Source of the DNA: Pseudarthrobacter sp. MM222
GTDB taxonomy: Bacteria > Actinomycetota > Actinomycetes > Actinomycetales > Micrococcaceae
DNA length: 64,000 nt
Direction: 5' to 3'
Assembly (NCBI RefSeq): GCF_947090775.1
Contig: NZ_OX352321.1
Span: 496,001-560,000, forward strand
How positions within the stretch are numbered: position 1 is the first letter of the stretch; each line of letters opens with the position of its first letter. The notes under the pieces were generated by a model. That model saw only the letters and a program-made list of their open reading frames with translations. It was not told where the DNA came from and did no database searches. Positions 35,666 to 43,745 of this stretch are shown here, in pieces. The translations under genes and the position numbers were made by a program.

Positions 35666-36463
35666 TCAGGTTTTGCCGCCGTTCGCCGGATGCTCCCTCA
35701 GCTGGCGCCGCGCCGGGTCCGTGCCGTCGCCGTATGGCACGACGACGGTACGGCGGTCGTGGCCGCCGTCGGAATAGGAGAGGGTTCGAACCGGAACCCC
35801 GTAAAGAGCTGACAGTGCGGAGTCCGTGAGCAGGTCGGTGGCCGCGCCTGTCTGTGCGCCGCCGCGCCCCAGCAGCACCGCCTGGTCCGCGACGTAGAGG
35901 GCGTGGTCGGGATGGTGGGTGCTCAGCAACAGGGCCATGCCGTCCACCATCAGCTCCTGCAGCAGCGACAGGACGCGCACCTGGTTCTTCAGATCGAGGC
36001 CGGTGGCAGGCTCGTCCAGCACCAGCACGGGACAGCCCGCAGCGACGGCCCGGGCGATGAGGACCAGTTGCTGTTCGCCGCCGCTCAGGGTGGGGAAGCG
36101 GCGGGTGCGCAGCCCGGCGACTCCCACCCGCTCCATCGCTTCGAGGGCCGCGGCCCGGTCTGTGGGTCCCGGCGTACGGAAGATCCCCACCTGCCGGGCC
36201 CTGCCCATCAGGACCATGTCCAGGGCGCTGTAGCCGAATGCACTGCCGTGGGCCTGTGGAACGTAGCCCGCGCCGTCGGCCCGGCGCACGGTTCCTTCCG
36301 TCGGCTCCAGCAGTCCGGCGGCGCAGCGAATCAGTGTGGTCTTGCCGCTGCCGTTGGGTCCCAGCACCGCGGTGGCCGAGCCGGGCGTAACCCGGAAGCT
36401 GACGTTCCGGAACACCCACTCCTGCCGGGCGTAGCCGAATCCCACCCCGTCCAGCTCAAGCAC
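35666..36463 (-). CDS. FecE/BtuD-type ABC importer ATP-binding protein
   Basis: 265 residues. Walker A is LGPNGSGKTTLIRCAAG, the signature LSGGEQQLVLIARAVA, Walker B LVLDEPATGLD and the His switch LLSTHHPDHALY. It belongs to the siderophore/haem/cobalamin/metal-chelate class. The GTG start overlaps the permease gene by eight bases. Third gene of the SBP-permease-ATPase operon that abuts the hydrogenase region; substrate unknown. Confidence 0.92.
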   Translation of the reverse strand: MLELDGVGFGYARQEWVFRNVSFRVTPGSATAVLGPNGSGKTTLIRCAAGLLEPTEGTVRRADGAGYVPQAHGSAFGYSALDMVLMGRARQVGIFRTPGPTDRAAALEAMERVGVAGLRTRRFPTLSGGEQQLVLIARAVAAGCPVLVLDEPATGLDLKNQVRVLSLLQELMVDGMALLLSTHHPDHALYVADQAVLLGRGGAQTGAATDLLTDSALSALYGVPVRTLSYSDGGHDRRTVVVPYGDGTDPARRQLREHPANGGKT

Positions 36464-37565
36464 TTTCCCAGATCCTTTCCCGGTTGCGGCGCAGGAGCAG
36501 GAAGAAAACGGGGGCGCCGATCAGGGCCGTGAGGACACCCAGCGGGATCTCTCCGGCGGTCGCGGTGCGGGCGACGGTGTCCACCAGGACGATGTAGGCT
36601 CCGCCGAGGAGGAAGGACACCGGCAGCAGGACGCGGTGGTCCGGGCCCACCCACATCCGTGCCAGGTGCGGGACCACCAGCCCCACCCAGCTGACCGCGC
36701 CGCTGACCGCAACCGCGCCGGCCACAATGAGGGCCACCGCCACCAGCACCACCCACCGCAGCGGGCGGGGCCTGACGCCCAGCGCTGCGGCGTCCTCATC
36801 GCCAAGGGAGAGCACGTTGATCCGCCAGCGCAGCGCCACCAGGACGGCGGCGCCGCCGAGCACGGGCACCAGCGCCACCGCGACTTTCGCGAACGTGGCC
36901 GTGGCGACGCTCCCGAGCAGCCAGAAGACGATGGCCGGCAGCGTGGTGTTCGGGTCCGCGATGTACGTGACGAAGGCGACCAGGGCCGAGAAGAACGAAC
37001 CAGTGACCACGCCGCCGAGCACGATCATGAGCATCGGAGTTCCCCCGCGGCCGGAGGTGATCAGGAAGAGGGTGCCGAGGGCCACCAGGCCGAAGACGAA
37101 GGAACCCGCGACCAGCAGGAAGGATCCGAGGCCGAGGAGCAAGGCGAGCGCCCCGCCGAAGGACGCCCCGGCGGATACGCCGATGATCTCGGGGCTGACG
37201 AGCGGGTTGCGGAAAATGGCCTGCAGGGCGGCGCCGCCGATGGCCAGTCCGCCGCCCACGAGCAGGGCGAGCAGGACCCGGGGCATCCGCACGAGCAGCA
37301 CCACGTTCTGCTCGGTCCCGCTTGCCTCGAGGGGGAAGGGTACGAGTTGTGCGGCCAGGATCTGGACAACGTGCCCAAGGGGCACGTTGTACCGGCCTAA
37401 CCCCAGCGCCAGCAGCCCGACGGCTGCCAGCACCGCGGCGGCGATGACGATCGGCCCCAGGGTGGACGGTCCGGCCTCCCGCTCACGTTGTCCTGGCCGG
37501 CCCGCTCCGGGACCAGGGGGCGCCCCCCGCCGGTTCAGTCGCGCTGAACCGGCTTCATCCAGCAT
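36456..37565 (-). CDS. FecCD-family ABC importer permease
   Basis: 369 residues from an ATG overlapping the binding-protein stop by 11 bases; the longer frame upstream is antisense-like filler inside the previous gene. About nine to ten membrane segments follow an Arg/Gly/Pro-rich N-terminus. Family motifs include RMPRVLLALLVGGGLAIGGA, FRNPLVSPEIIGVSAGAS and VVPHLARMWVGPDHR. One gene is present, so the channel would be a homodimer. Confidence 0.92.
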   Translation of the reverse strand: MLDEAGSARLNRRGAPPGPGAGRPGQREREAGPSTLGPIVIAAAVLAAVGLLALGLGRYNVPLGHVVQILAAQLVPFPLEASGTEQNVVLLVRMPRVLLALLVGGGLAIGGAALQAIFRNPLVSPEIIGVSAGASFGGALALLLGLGSFLLVAGSFVFGLVALGTLFLITSGRGGTPMLMIVLGGVVTGSFFSALVAFVTYIADPNTTLPAIVFWLLGSVATATFAKVAVALVPVLGGAAVLVALRWRINVLSLGDEDAAALGVRPRPLRWVVLVAVALIVAGAVAVSGAVSWVGLVVPHLARMWVGPDHRVLLPVSFLLGGAYIVLVDTVARTATAGEIPLGVLTALIGAPVFFLLLRRNRERIWESA

Positions 37566-38709
37566 TGAACTGGCGGTAGTCGGCTGACTCGTTGTTGGCC
37601 GCGGTCCAGAGAATCTTGTCCAGCTCGTCCGCGGTGGGCACGTGGTTGTACAGGAACCGGAAGTAGTCCGTGGCCTTGTTCCGCACGCCGGACCGCGCCT
37701 GCGGAAAGGCAACATCCGAGAGCCAGTGCCACATGAGCGGTGACTCCTGGCCCGGCGGGTCCCAGCGGTAGCCTCCGAGCGGGACCTTGTAGACGCGGCG
37801 CGAGCGGACAGCGGAAATGTTCTGCCACACCGGGTCCGAGTAGATGTCCTGGGGCATGGCCGCGTCGAAGTTGCCCAGGAGGATGACCTCGGGGTCCCAG
37901 CGGAGGACCTGTTCCACGTCCAGGCCGACCATCCCGGTGCCGGGCAGCGGGTCCTCGCCGGTGGCGGGGTTCGTTCCGCCTACCAGCTTGATGTAGAAGT
38001 CGTTGTAGGTGTTGGCGGCAGCAGCTTTGAGTCCGCCGGTGAATCGGTTGAAGTACAGAATGCTCGGTGCCGGTGAGCCGCGGCCGGCCGCGAGAGCCTT
38101 GACCTCGGCGAGCTCCTGGTCGCTGCGTGCCTTGATTTCCGTGGCGCGCCCGGGTTTGCCCAGCATGGCCGCGAACATGGCCACCCAGGCGTCCACGTCC
38201 TCCTGCTTGCCGGTGTTCGTGAGGCCGAGGACCGTCAGCCCGGCATTCTCCAGCGGCTCGATCAGTTGCGCGTCCGACCACTGGACCACGACGTCGGGGT
38301 TCAGCGCGCGCACGCTTTCCACGTTCGGGGTGAAGTCCTGCGTGGCAATTTCGTGCGGCAGGTCCAGCGCGCGGGGAAACATGGTGCCCAGGATGCCGTC
38401 CCGCATCGCCACCCAGGACGCGTTGTGCATTCCACTCAGGTGCTCGGCACCGCCGTCGACGGCGACCAGCAGCGACGCGGCCGGCATGGGTATGGTCACC
38501 ACTCGGGTGACCGGTTTGGCGAAGGTAAGGGTCTTTCCGCGCTGGTCCGTGATGCTGATGCCTTGGGTGCTTGCGGAACTGCTTCCACTGCCGGAAGGGG
38601 ACGCGGCGGGCGGGGGAGCCGACGCACCGCAACCGGCGAGAAATGCGGCCGACCCGCCTGCCAGCAACGCCTGAAGAGCCGTACGTCGGTTCAGATCGTC
38701 GACTCGCAT
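37555..38709 (-). CDS. FecB/BtuF-type substrate-binding lipoprotein (Tat signal)
   Basis: 384 residues. The signal has a twin-arginine motif (NRRTALQALLAGG) and a lipobox (FLAGC), followed by a Pro/Ser/Gly linker, so it is probably a Tat-exported lipoprotein. The mature protein shows the class III fold (VVTIPMPAASLLVAVDGGAE ... LNPDVVVQWSDAQ ... WDPEVILLGNFDAAM). Its ligand could be a siderophore, haem, cobalamin or a nickel/metal chelate. The position beside the hydrogenase operon makes a metal for [NiFe] maturation worth testing, but no DtxR box is seen upstream. Confidence 0.88.
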   Translation of the reverse strand: MRVDDLNRRTALQALLAGGSAAFLAGCGASAPPPAASPSGSGSSSASTQGISITDQRGKTLTFAKPVTRVVTIPMPAASLLVAVDGGAEHLSGMHNASWVAMRDGILGTMFPRALDLPHEIATQDFTPNVESVRALNPDVVVQWSDAQLIEPLENAGLTVLGLTNTGKQEDVDAWVAMFAAMLGKPGRATEIKARSDQELAEVKALAAGRGSPAPSILYFNRFTGGLKAAAANTYNDFYIKLVGGTNPATGEDPLPGTGMVGLDVEQVLRWDPEVILLGNFDAAMPQDIYSDPVWQNISAVRSRRVYKVPLGGYRWDPPGQESPLMWHWLSDVAFPQARSGVRNKATDYFRFLYNHVPTADELDKILWTAANNESADYRQFNAG

Positions 38710-38762
38710 GGCCAGACCCCCTGTACGTAGGTTCTTCACAGGATCCGCCCCAAGAACAGGGC

Positions 38763-38786
38763 TGTCAACGGCTTCCGCCGCTGACA
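38763..38786. promoter_or_regulatory. Inverted repeat between FecB-type gene and DUF6390
   Basis: TGTCAACGGC-ttcc-GCCGCTGACA, 9 of 10 pairs. It lies in the 140-base divergent region and is the clearest operator candidate for the transporter or the DUF6390 gene; the TGTCA/TGACA ends are common in metalloregulator and GntR sites. Confidence 0.45.
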
Positions 38787-38849
38787 CCCTTGTCGGCGCG
38801 GGGGCCCGATGTTACGTTCAGAGGACCTTTTCCAGATGGTGGCCACATC

Positions 38850-39623
38850 ATGGTTGTTGACGGTGCCCAGTTGTTTGTCCGCTACGCCTACCCGCCGAAT
38901 TCGAGGGGAAGTTGCGGGCCGCCGGACAGTGACGCGCTGCTGCACTACGGCCAGTCCGGGGTGACGGATCAGGGCCTCCGCGAACTGGCTAAAGGGTTCG
39001 CCGGCGCCTGGCCATATCTGGAACTCATTGCCGCCTCCAACGGCATCCCGGACCCGCTGGATTTCCGCGTGGTGGAGGCGTACTGGGTGGGGAACAGCCT
39101 GCTGGATTCGGTTGGCATCACCAACATCGGCAACTCCATGGAGGAGCGGTTCCGGGCACGCACCGGGCGGCAGTTCCCGCACCTGGCGGAGGGTGTCCTG
39201 GCCGGCGGGGTCCCGCACCACAGTTTCCACGTCTTCGAGATCTACCCCTGGCTCGGCCTGCTGCACGATGACCGGCGGCATGCCACCGCCTTGAACGTGC
39301 TGGACCGGTGCCGGATCCGGTGGGGTGAGGTGGTGGCGATCACCGGGGACGACGCCGTGGTCCGGTCCCGGCCGCTGGTGTGGGACGGAGTGGCCCTCGA
39401 AGTCGGCGCACCGGTGGTGGAGTCCGCAAAGCACGCCGTGAACGGAACCGGATTCGTGGCGGGACTGGCCGTGGGGGACGTGGTGTCGCTGCACTGGGAC
39501 TGGGTCTGCGACCGGCTGTCCCCGCGCCAGCTGCAACGGCTGAAGTCCTTTACGGCCCGGCACCTCCGGATCGCGAACAACGGCGTCGAACACCGCGGCG
39601 CCGCCATCGCGCTGGAACGCTAG
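38850..39623 (+). CDS. DUF6390-like hydrogenase-associated protein
   Basis: 257 residues from an ATG preceded by GGTGG; it begins VVDGAQLFVRYAYPPNSRG, then HYGQSGVTDQGLRELAKGF. No signal or membrane segment is seen. From memory, this family (DUF6390) occurs in actinobacterial group 1h hydrogenase neighbourhoods; its function is unknown. It is convergent with the last gene of the hydrogenase operon (14 bases apart) and divergent from the FecB-type gene, so it is transcribed separately from the main operon. Confidence 0.75.
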   Translation: MVVDGAQLFVRYAYPPNSRGSCGPPDSDALLHYGQSGVTDQGLRELAKGFAGAWPYLELIAASNGIPDPLDFRVVEAYWVGNSLLDSVGITNIGNSMEERFRARTGRQFPHLAEGVLAGGVPHHSFHVFEIYPWLGLLHDDRRHATALNVLDRCRIRWGEVVAITGDDAVVRSRPLVWDGVALEVGAPVVESAKHAVNGTGFVAGLAVGDVVSLHWDWVCDRLSPRQLQRLKSFTARHLRIANNGVEHRGAAIALER

Positions 39624-39636
39624 GAACGCCCTGGAC

Positions 39637-39975
39637 CTACGGCGCTTGCGGCGCGGCGGTGTCCGGGTCCGGAGGCGTCTTCACGCCGGTGGAGTCGCGG
39701 GCAGACGATTCGCCGGCCGGCCGGCCGGCGGGCGTGGCGTCGGCGCCCGTCTCGTCCCGCCCGGGTTCCTGCCCTTCCTCCTTGACCACGTCCTCACCCC
39801 GCCGGGTGGTGCTCTCGCCGACGCCTTCCGGTGCCATCGCCGCGTCTTCGGGCGTCTCGTCGGACCCGGGCTGGGCGGGCTCCTTCAACGGCGGTTCGCT
39901 GCCGAAGGCGCGCGCCGTGCCGGGGGCAGTTCCCTCCACTCGGTCCCGGTCCTCGGACGGATTCGTCGGTGCCAT
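39637..39975 (-). CDS. Acidic, intrinsically disordered small protein at the end of the hydrogenase operon
   Basis: 112 residues, almost entirely Glu, Asp, Gly, Pro, Ala, Thr and Arg with no hydrophobic core and no Cys. A strong ribosome site (GAGGAGAACATC) precedes the ATG, which argues for a real gene. It follows hypC after 60 bases. I do not recognise it. It could be a regulatory or chaperone-like tail protein, or a fast-evolving gene unrelated to the hydrogenase. Confidence 0.6.
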   Translation of the reverse strand: MAPTNPSEDRDRVEGTAPGTARAFGSEPPLKEPAQPGSDETPEDAAMAPEGVGESTTRRGEDVVKEEGQEPGRDETGADATPAGRPAGESSARDSTGVKTPPDPDTAAPQAP

Positions 39976-40035
39976 GATGTTCTCCTCGATCTGGTTGTGG
40001 TTGTTGGCCGGCGGGGCTGGCTTCTGCCAGCGGGG

Positions 40036-40293
40036 CTAGCGGCCGTCGCCGTCGTTCTCCCGGGGCCGGCCCATCAGCTCCAGTCCGCCCATGGCCTGTT
40101 CCGCGCCGTCGGGATCCACGCGCTCCAGGGCGAATCCCATATGGATGAGGACCCAGCTTCCCGGCTCCAGCGGACCCTCGTCCAACAGGCCGATGTTGAT
40201 CTTCCGGCGCACACCGGCCACCTCCACGAGGGCCAGCTGGTTGCCGTAACCCTCGAGCAATTCGATGACCTGGCCCGGTATTCCAAGGCACAT
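40036..40293 (-). CDS. hypC: HypC-family hydrogenase maturation chaperone
   Basis: 85 residues starting MCLGIPGQVIELLEG, with the essential Cys2. HypC carries the Fe(CN)2CO precursor from HypD and binds the immature large subunit. The body (RRKINIGLLDEG ... GSWVLIHMGFALERVD) fits the OB-fold. It lies late in the operon, 77 bases after the maturation protease gene. Its partners hypD, hypE and hypF are not in this window. Confidence 0.95.
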   Translation of the reverse strand: MCLGIPGQVIELLEGYGNQLALVEVAGVRRKINIGLLDEGPLEPGSWVLIHMGFALERVDPDGAEQAMGGLELMGRPRENDGDGR

Positions 40294-40370
40294 TGTGGGC
40301 GTTCCCTCCGCTCCGAACGGGCGTTCTCTGGACAGGACCTTCTCTGGACTTCAACCGTCCCCGGTGTGGC

Positions 40371-40925
40371 TCAGCCCGGGACCGGACGGGGCACCGAAGC
40401 GTCGTGTTGTGCGATCAGTTCGACGACGGCCTCCACCGCCCCGGGCACGGCCGCCGCTACCGGGGCGCTGAGACCGATGCCATCCGAGACGTCCGCCGGC
40501 ACGCAACCCACGACGTACGTCAGCGGCAGCTCGCCCCCCAGCGAACGAAGCCTGCCCAGGACTGCGGCCGGATCCATCCCGTGCGGATCGAGGGACGTGT
40601 TGCCGTCCAGGTCTTCCGGGCGGACCCGCAGCACCCGGATGCTGCCCGGCACAGCTGCCCCCGGGTCGTCCGGCGGCACCGTATCCACGAGCACCAGGAG
40701 GTCCACCCCGGCGAGCAGATCGTAGGCCAAGTGCATGCCGCGGATGCCATAGTCCACGGCCAGCATTCCCCGGGGGTCCGGGCCTGCGTCCGCGGCCAGC
40801 CGGCGGGCGACCTCCGGGCCGAATCCGTCGTCGCGCAGGAAGATGTTTCCCACGCCTGCCACGAGGATGCGAGCCAAGGGGTCCGCCGTCTTGCCCGTTG
40901 CGCGAACGGCCAGGTCCGGCGTCAC
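40371..40925 (-). CDS. Hydrogenase maturation protease (HycI/HupD type)
   Basis: 184 residues from a GTG overlapping the stop of the small membrane peptide gene (GTGA at 40922-40925). The family motif is ILVAGVGNIFLRDDGFGPEV, followed by AVDYGIRGMHLAYDLL. These nickel-checking endopeptidases remove the large subunit's C-terminal tail after nickel insertion. The target here should be HhyL, cutting after the His of its DPCLPCGVH motif to free a 22-residue tail. Confidence 0.93.
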   Translation of the reverse strand: MTPDLAVRATGKTADPLARILVAGVGNIFLRDDGFGPEVARRLAADAGPDPRGMLAVDYGIRGMHLAYDLLAGVDLLVLVDTVPPDDPGAAVPGSIRVLRVRPEDLDGNTSLDPHGMDPAAVLGRLRSLGGELPLTYVVGCVPADVSDGIGLSAPVAAAVPGAVEAVVELIAQHDASVPRPVPG

Positions 40926-41041
40926 ATCCGCCGCGCTTTCAGGTACCGCTGGATGTCCGGGACGGACCGGATCCCCACGAATACGGCACCGAGCGCCACT
41001 GCCACCAGCACGCTGACCGTCGCGATTCCTACAGCTCTCAT
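40922..41041 (-). CDS. 39-residue membrane peptide, DUF6893-like
   Basis: An ATG at 41039-41041 overlaps the stop of the upstream 453-residue gene (ATGA), and the stop overlaps the next GTG start. Residues about 5-24 form one Val/Ala/Gly-rich membrane helix; the tail is SVPDIQRYLKARRM, a positively charged end. From memory the family pattern (helix plus PDxxRYxxxRRM) recurs as 'DUF6893 small protein' in actinobacterial hydrogenase operons. The tight coupling on both sides supports a real product. It may tether the complex to the membrane or dock an electron carrier. Confidence 0.8.
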   Translation of the reverse strand: MRAVGIATVSVLVAVALGAVFVGIRSVPDIQRYLKARRM

Positions 41042-42399
41042 AGTGGGCTTTCCTTTCCATCCTCGAGCGGTTCAAGTTCTTCGGGCGCGTAGTAGAAGGA
41101 CCGCCCGTAGCCTTCGTGGAGGTCAGCTGCGGGATCCTGGTCGAGAACCAGGCCCACGTGCGTGCTGCCGTCAACGTCGAAATGCACGTTGGTGACGCGG
41201 CCGGTCTGCCCGGCGAAGAAAAGGTCCTGGGCATCGGCGCGCCGGTTCGGGTGGACCCGGACCCGGCTTCCGCGGGCAACCGGGATGCCCCGGATGAGGA
41301 CTGAGTCGGACTCGGGCCGGACGCTTGCCTCGGCCTCCGGGTCCCACCACGGCCGGTCGAGGTGGGGGTTGCGCAACGCGCCATGCAGTTGCTGAAGCTC
41401 CTCGGGGGACATGGCTTCGCAGCGGTCGATGATCGCGGCGGCACGGGGATCGGTGGCGCGGGCCTCCGACTTTTCCTCTTCGGTCAGGGTCAGTACGCGC
41501 AGGGTCAGGATCTCGTCGATTTCGGTGGAGTCAAAGAGGGCCACCGAGCTTTCCGGCGCCACGGACGGGTGGTCGTAGAGGATGATCGGCGAAACCAGCA
41601 CCACGTCGGTCTGTCCTTCCGGACCGGCCAGGACGGGCCAGCACCGGTGCTGCGAGCAGGACGTCACGGCGTCCCACGCCCACTCCGGCGGGTCGAGCAG
41701 GGACTGGAAGTCTCCGTCCCGCAACGTCAGGATCGCGTGCGTTCCGATGAAGGAGCGGGCGATGGCGTCCTGCCTGTCTCCTGGTTCCGCCGCAGCCGTG
41801 CCAGACGCGATATTGGCCACGGACACCCTTAGCCGCACCAGCCCGTCGCCGGCAGGGGCTGCGTCGAGCCTGACTTCGCCGTGCAGGGCGTGGCGGTGCC
41901 GGACCAGCCGTCCGGCCGCCTGGCCTGCGGGGCCGCGGAGGTCCTCCACGTCCACACCGGCGGGAACCTCCACCGGCACTATCACCGGAAAAACAGTCCG
42001 GCCGTCCGGGCCGCCCAGTTGCGTCAGCGGGAACGGCCCCAGGGCGAAGTCCTGTTCCACGGCCTCATCCCAGCTCAACCAGCGGGTGGCACCGACCGTG
42101 AGCTCATCCACCGGGCTGAAGCCGCCGCCGTCGCCCGCTTTTTCGGCGGTTCGGGACTGCAGCTGCAGGAACCGCAGGTTTACTTCCACTCGAGCGTCCG
42201 GCCCCGGGCTCAGCAGGCAGTCCGCGTACATTTCCGCTTCTTCCCCGACGCCGTCTTCCGCGGCGCCGCGGGGCCCGAGAATGCCGAACTGCCAACGGGC
42301 CTGGTTCTTCTGAGAGGAGGCGCGGTACGGGTACAGCAGGTAGCCCTCATAGAGGACGGCGTCCGCAACGGCCTTGGCGAGGCTCAGGCTCATGTTCAT
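41038..42399 (-). CDS. Hydrogenase-operon protein of unknown function (453 residues)
   Basis: 453 residues from an ATG overlapping the DUF6084 stop (ATGA). The N-terminus VLYEGYLLYPYRASSQKNQ is a distinctive conserved-looking block. The middle is beta-rich; residues about 370-440 (SRVRVHPNRRADAQDLFFAG ... GYGRSFYYAPEELEPL) resemble a small SH3-like barrel. There is no membrane segment and no clear metal motif. Function unknown; a role in assembly or as a scaffold for electron transfer partners is inferred only from the operon. Confidence 0.8.
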   Translation of the reverse strand: MNMSLSLAKAVADAVLYEGYLLYPYRASSQKNQARWQFGILGPRGAAEDGVGEEAEMYADCLLSPGPDARVEVNLRFLQLQSRTAEKAGDGGGFSPVDELTVGATRWLSWDEAVEQDFALGPFPLTQLGGPDGRTVFPVIVPVEVPAGVDVEDLRGPAGQAAGRLVRHRHALHGEVRLDAAPAGDGLVRLRVSVANIASGTAAAEPGDRQDAIARSFIGTHAILTLRDGDFQSLLDPPEWAWDAVTSCSQHRCWPVLAGPEGQTDVVLVSPIILYDHPSVAPESSVALFDSTEIDEILTLRVLTLTEEEKSEARATDPRAAAIIDRCEAMSPEELQQLHGALRNPHLDRPWWDPEAEASVRPESDSVLIRGIPVARGSRVRVHPNRRADAQDLFFAGQTGRVTNVHFDVDGSTHVGLVLDQDPAADLHEGYGRSFYYAPEELEPLEDGKESPL

Positions 42400-43052
42400 G
42401 GCTGCCGCTCTCCGCCGACGCCGGTGGCTGCAGCAGCCAGCAGGGCCTCGACGGCGGCCTCCCACGAGGTCAGGCCGCGCGCCGATTTGTATTGGGAAAG
42501 GGCCGCCAGAACCTCCCGGTCCAGCCGGATCCAGCCCGTATTTGGGAAGTAAAGGTCCATCAGCCGCTGCCATGCCGCGACCGGGAGCCGGTAGGAAGCC
42601 TCCAGGTCCCAGGGCACCTGTTCCACGCCGAATCCGGTCTCACCTCTCGTGAACACCGTGCCGGAGAACAGGAGCTCCAGCGGGATCTCGCCGTCTTGCA
42701 AGGCATTCAGGTACTTCGCGGCGGCAACATCGAAGTCGAAAGTGCACGGCAGCGGCAGGTCCACGTCGGTGCCGCCGGTGAAGCCCTGCACCATGGTGCT
42801 GCATTGCATCCACAGGAAGGACTTCAGCGTGCTGGGCCAGCGTCCGCGTTCGCCAAAGAGGTCCAGGACGCCCTGTTCCTCGTCGTCGGCATAGCCGCGG
42901 CGCTGTGGCAGGATGCGTACCTGGCAGCGCAAGGCGATGGCGTGGACCGTGGCACCGGAGGCCTCGGTGATCCGCAACCGGGCGGTCAGCTGCGGCGCCG
43001 CGGCATAGGGCTCCGGCTGGATGTCGACGACGGCGAACGTCAGTTGCGTCAT
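42396..43052 (-). CDS. DUF6084-like hydrogenase-operon protein
   Basis: 218 residues, with four-base overlaps at both ends. The sequence is beta-strand-rich (LTFAVVDIQPEPYAAAPQLT ... VDLPLPCTFDFDVAAAKYL ... MDLYFPNTGWIRLDREVLAAL). No signal peptide, membrane helix or cofactor motif is seen. The family (DUF6084, by recollection) accompanies group 1h hydrogenases; function unknown. Confidence 0.78.
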   Translation of the reverse strand: MTQLTFAVVDIQPEPYAAAPQLTARLRITEASGATVHAIALRCQVRILPQRRGYADDEEQGVLDLFGERGRWPSTLKSFLWMQCSTMVQGFTGGTDVDLPLPCTFDFDVAAAKYLNALQDGEIPLELLFSGTVFTRGETGFGVEQVPWDLEASYRLPVAAWQRLMDLYFPNTGWIRLDREVLAALSQYKSARGLTSWEAAVEALLAAAATGVGGERQP

Positions 43053-43744
43053 TGCCGGCCCCCCGGCACGGACTCGCGGTTTTCCGCTGGTATGGGCCTG
43101 CTGCGGCTGTCGACTTTCTCGAAGAACGCCCCCAGTTGGTCGCGGGCTTCCTGCCCGCCGTCGAACCCCCGCCAGAGGCGGCGCAACTGCCCCACCAGTT
43201 CGTAACAGGCGTCAACCGGGACGAGGTGGCAGTCGGCGAGGGGGCGGTCCGGGCCGGGTCCGCGGATCAGCAGTGCTTCCGTGTCGGGGGCCGCCGCGGC
43301 CAGGGCAGGGTTGGCTGCCAGCACTGCACTCCACGCGTCGAGCGGAAGCTCGGACTCCGTGGCCCCGGCCGGACCGGGGTAGAAAGCGACGGTGCGGTTG
43401 AGCTTGGAACTGCGGAAGAAGAACGCGAGTGCGACCGGGATTTCCAGCTCGTCCCACTGCCCGGGGCCCAGCTCGAAATCCGGGAACGAGAAGTACCTGT
43501 CCGGCACGGAACGGTAGCGGAGATGGGCGGTGCTGTCGGTGAACAGCAGATAGCACGGCCGGCAGGCGCACATCATGGCGTGGCTCTCCAGGTCCACCAC
43601 GTGCTGATGCGCCTCCGGGATCGGTTCCCCGCACATTTCGCAACGTTCACCGGCGGGCGGCGCGGGCGGGGTCGCGGCGATCCTGCGCAACAGGGCCACG
43701 GGCAGCCCGCCGGGCCCGGTGTTGGTGTTCCGCCCCGGCGCCAT
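43049..43744 (-). CDS. DUF5947-like protein with Cys-rich metal site
   Basis: 231 residues. Cys35 and Cys38 (RCEMCGEPI) and Cys59, Cys61 and Cys64 (MMCACRPCYLLF) with nearby histidines form a probable zinc or Fe-S site in the N-terminal quarter. The remainder (YFSFPDFELGPGQWDELEIP ... VALAFFFRSS) looks globular and beta-rich. It starts one base after the NifU-Rieske gene and overlaps the DUF6084 gene. Function unknown; conserved with this hydrogenase class. Confidence 0.8.
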   Translation of the reverse strand: MAPGRNTNTGPGGLPVALLRRIAATPPAPPAGERCEMCGEPIPEAHQHVVDLESHAMMCACRPCYLLFTDSTAHLRYRSVPDRYFSFPDFELGPGQWDELEIPVALAFFFRSSKLNRTVAFYPGPAGATESELPLDAWSAVLAANPALAAAAPDTEALLIRGPGPDRPLADCHLVPVDACYELVGQLRRLWRGFDGGQEARDQLGAFFEKVDSRSRPIPAENRESVPGGRQ

Positions 43745-43745
43745 C

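Noticed and set aside
35640..35702. Direct repeat CGGATsCTCCCTCAG at the end of ppc and the ABC gene
   Set aside because: Two 15-base copies only, one inside a coding end; no sign of a mobile element.
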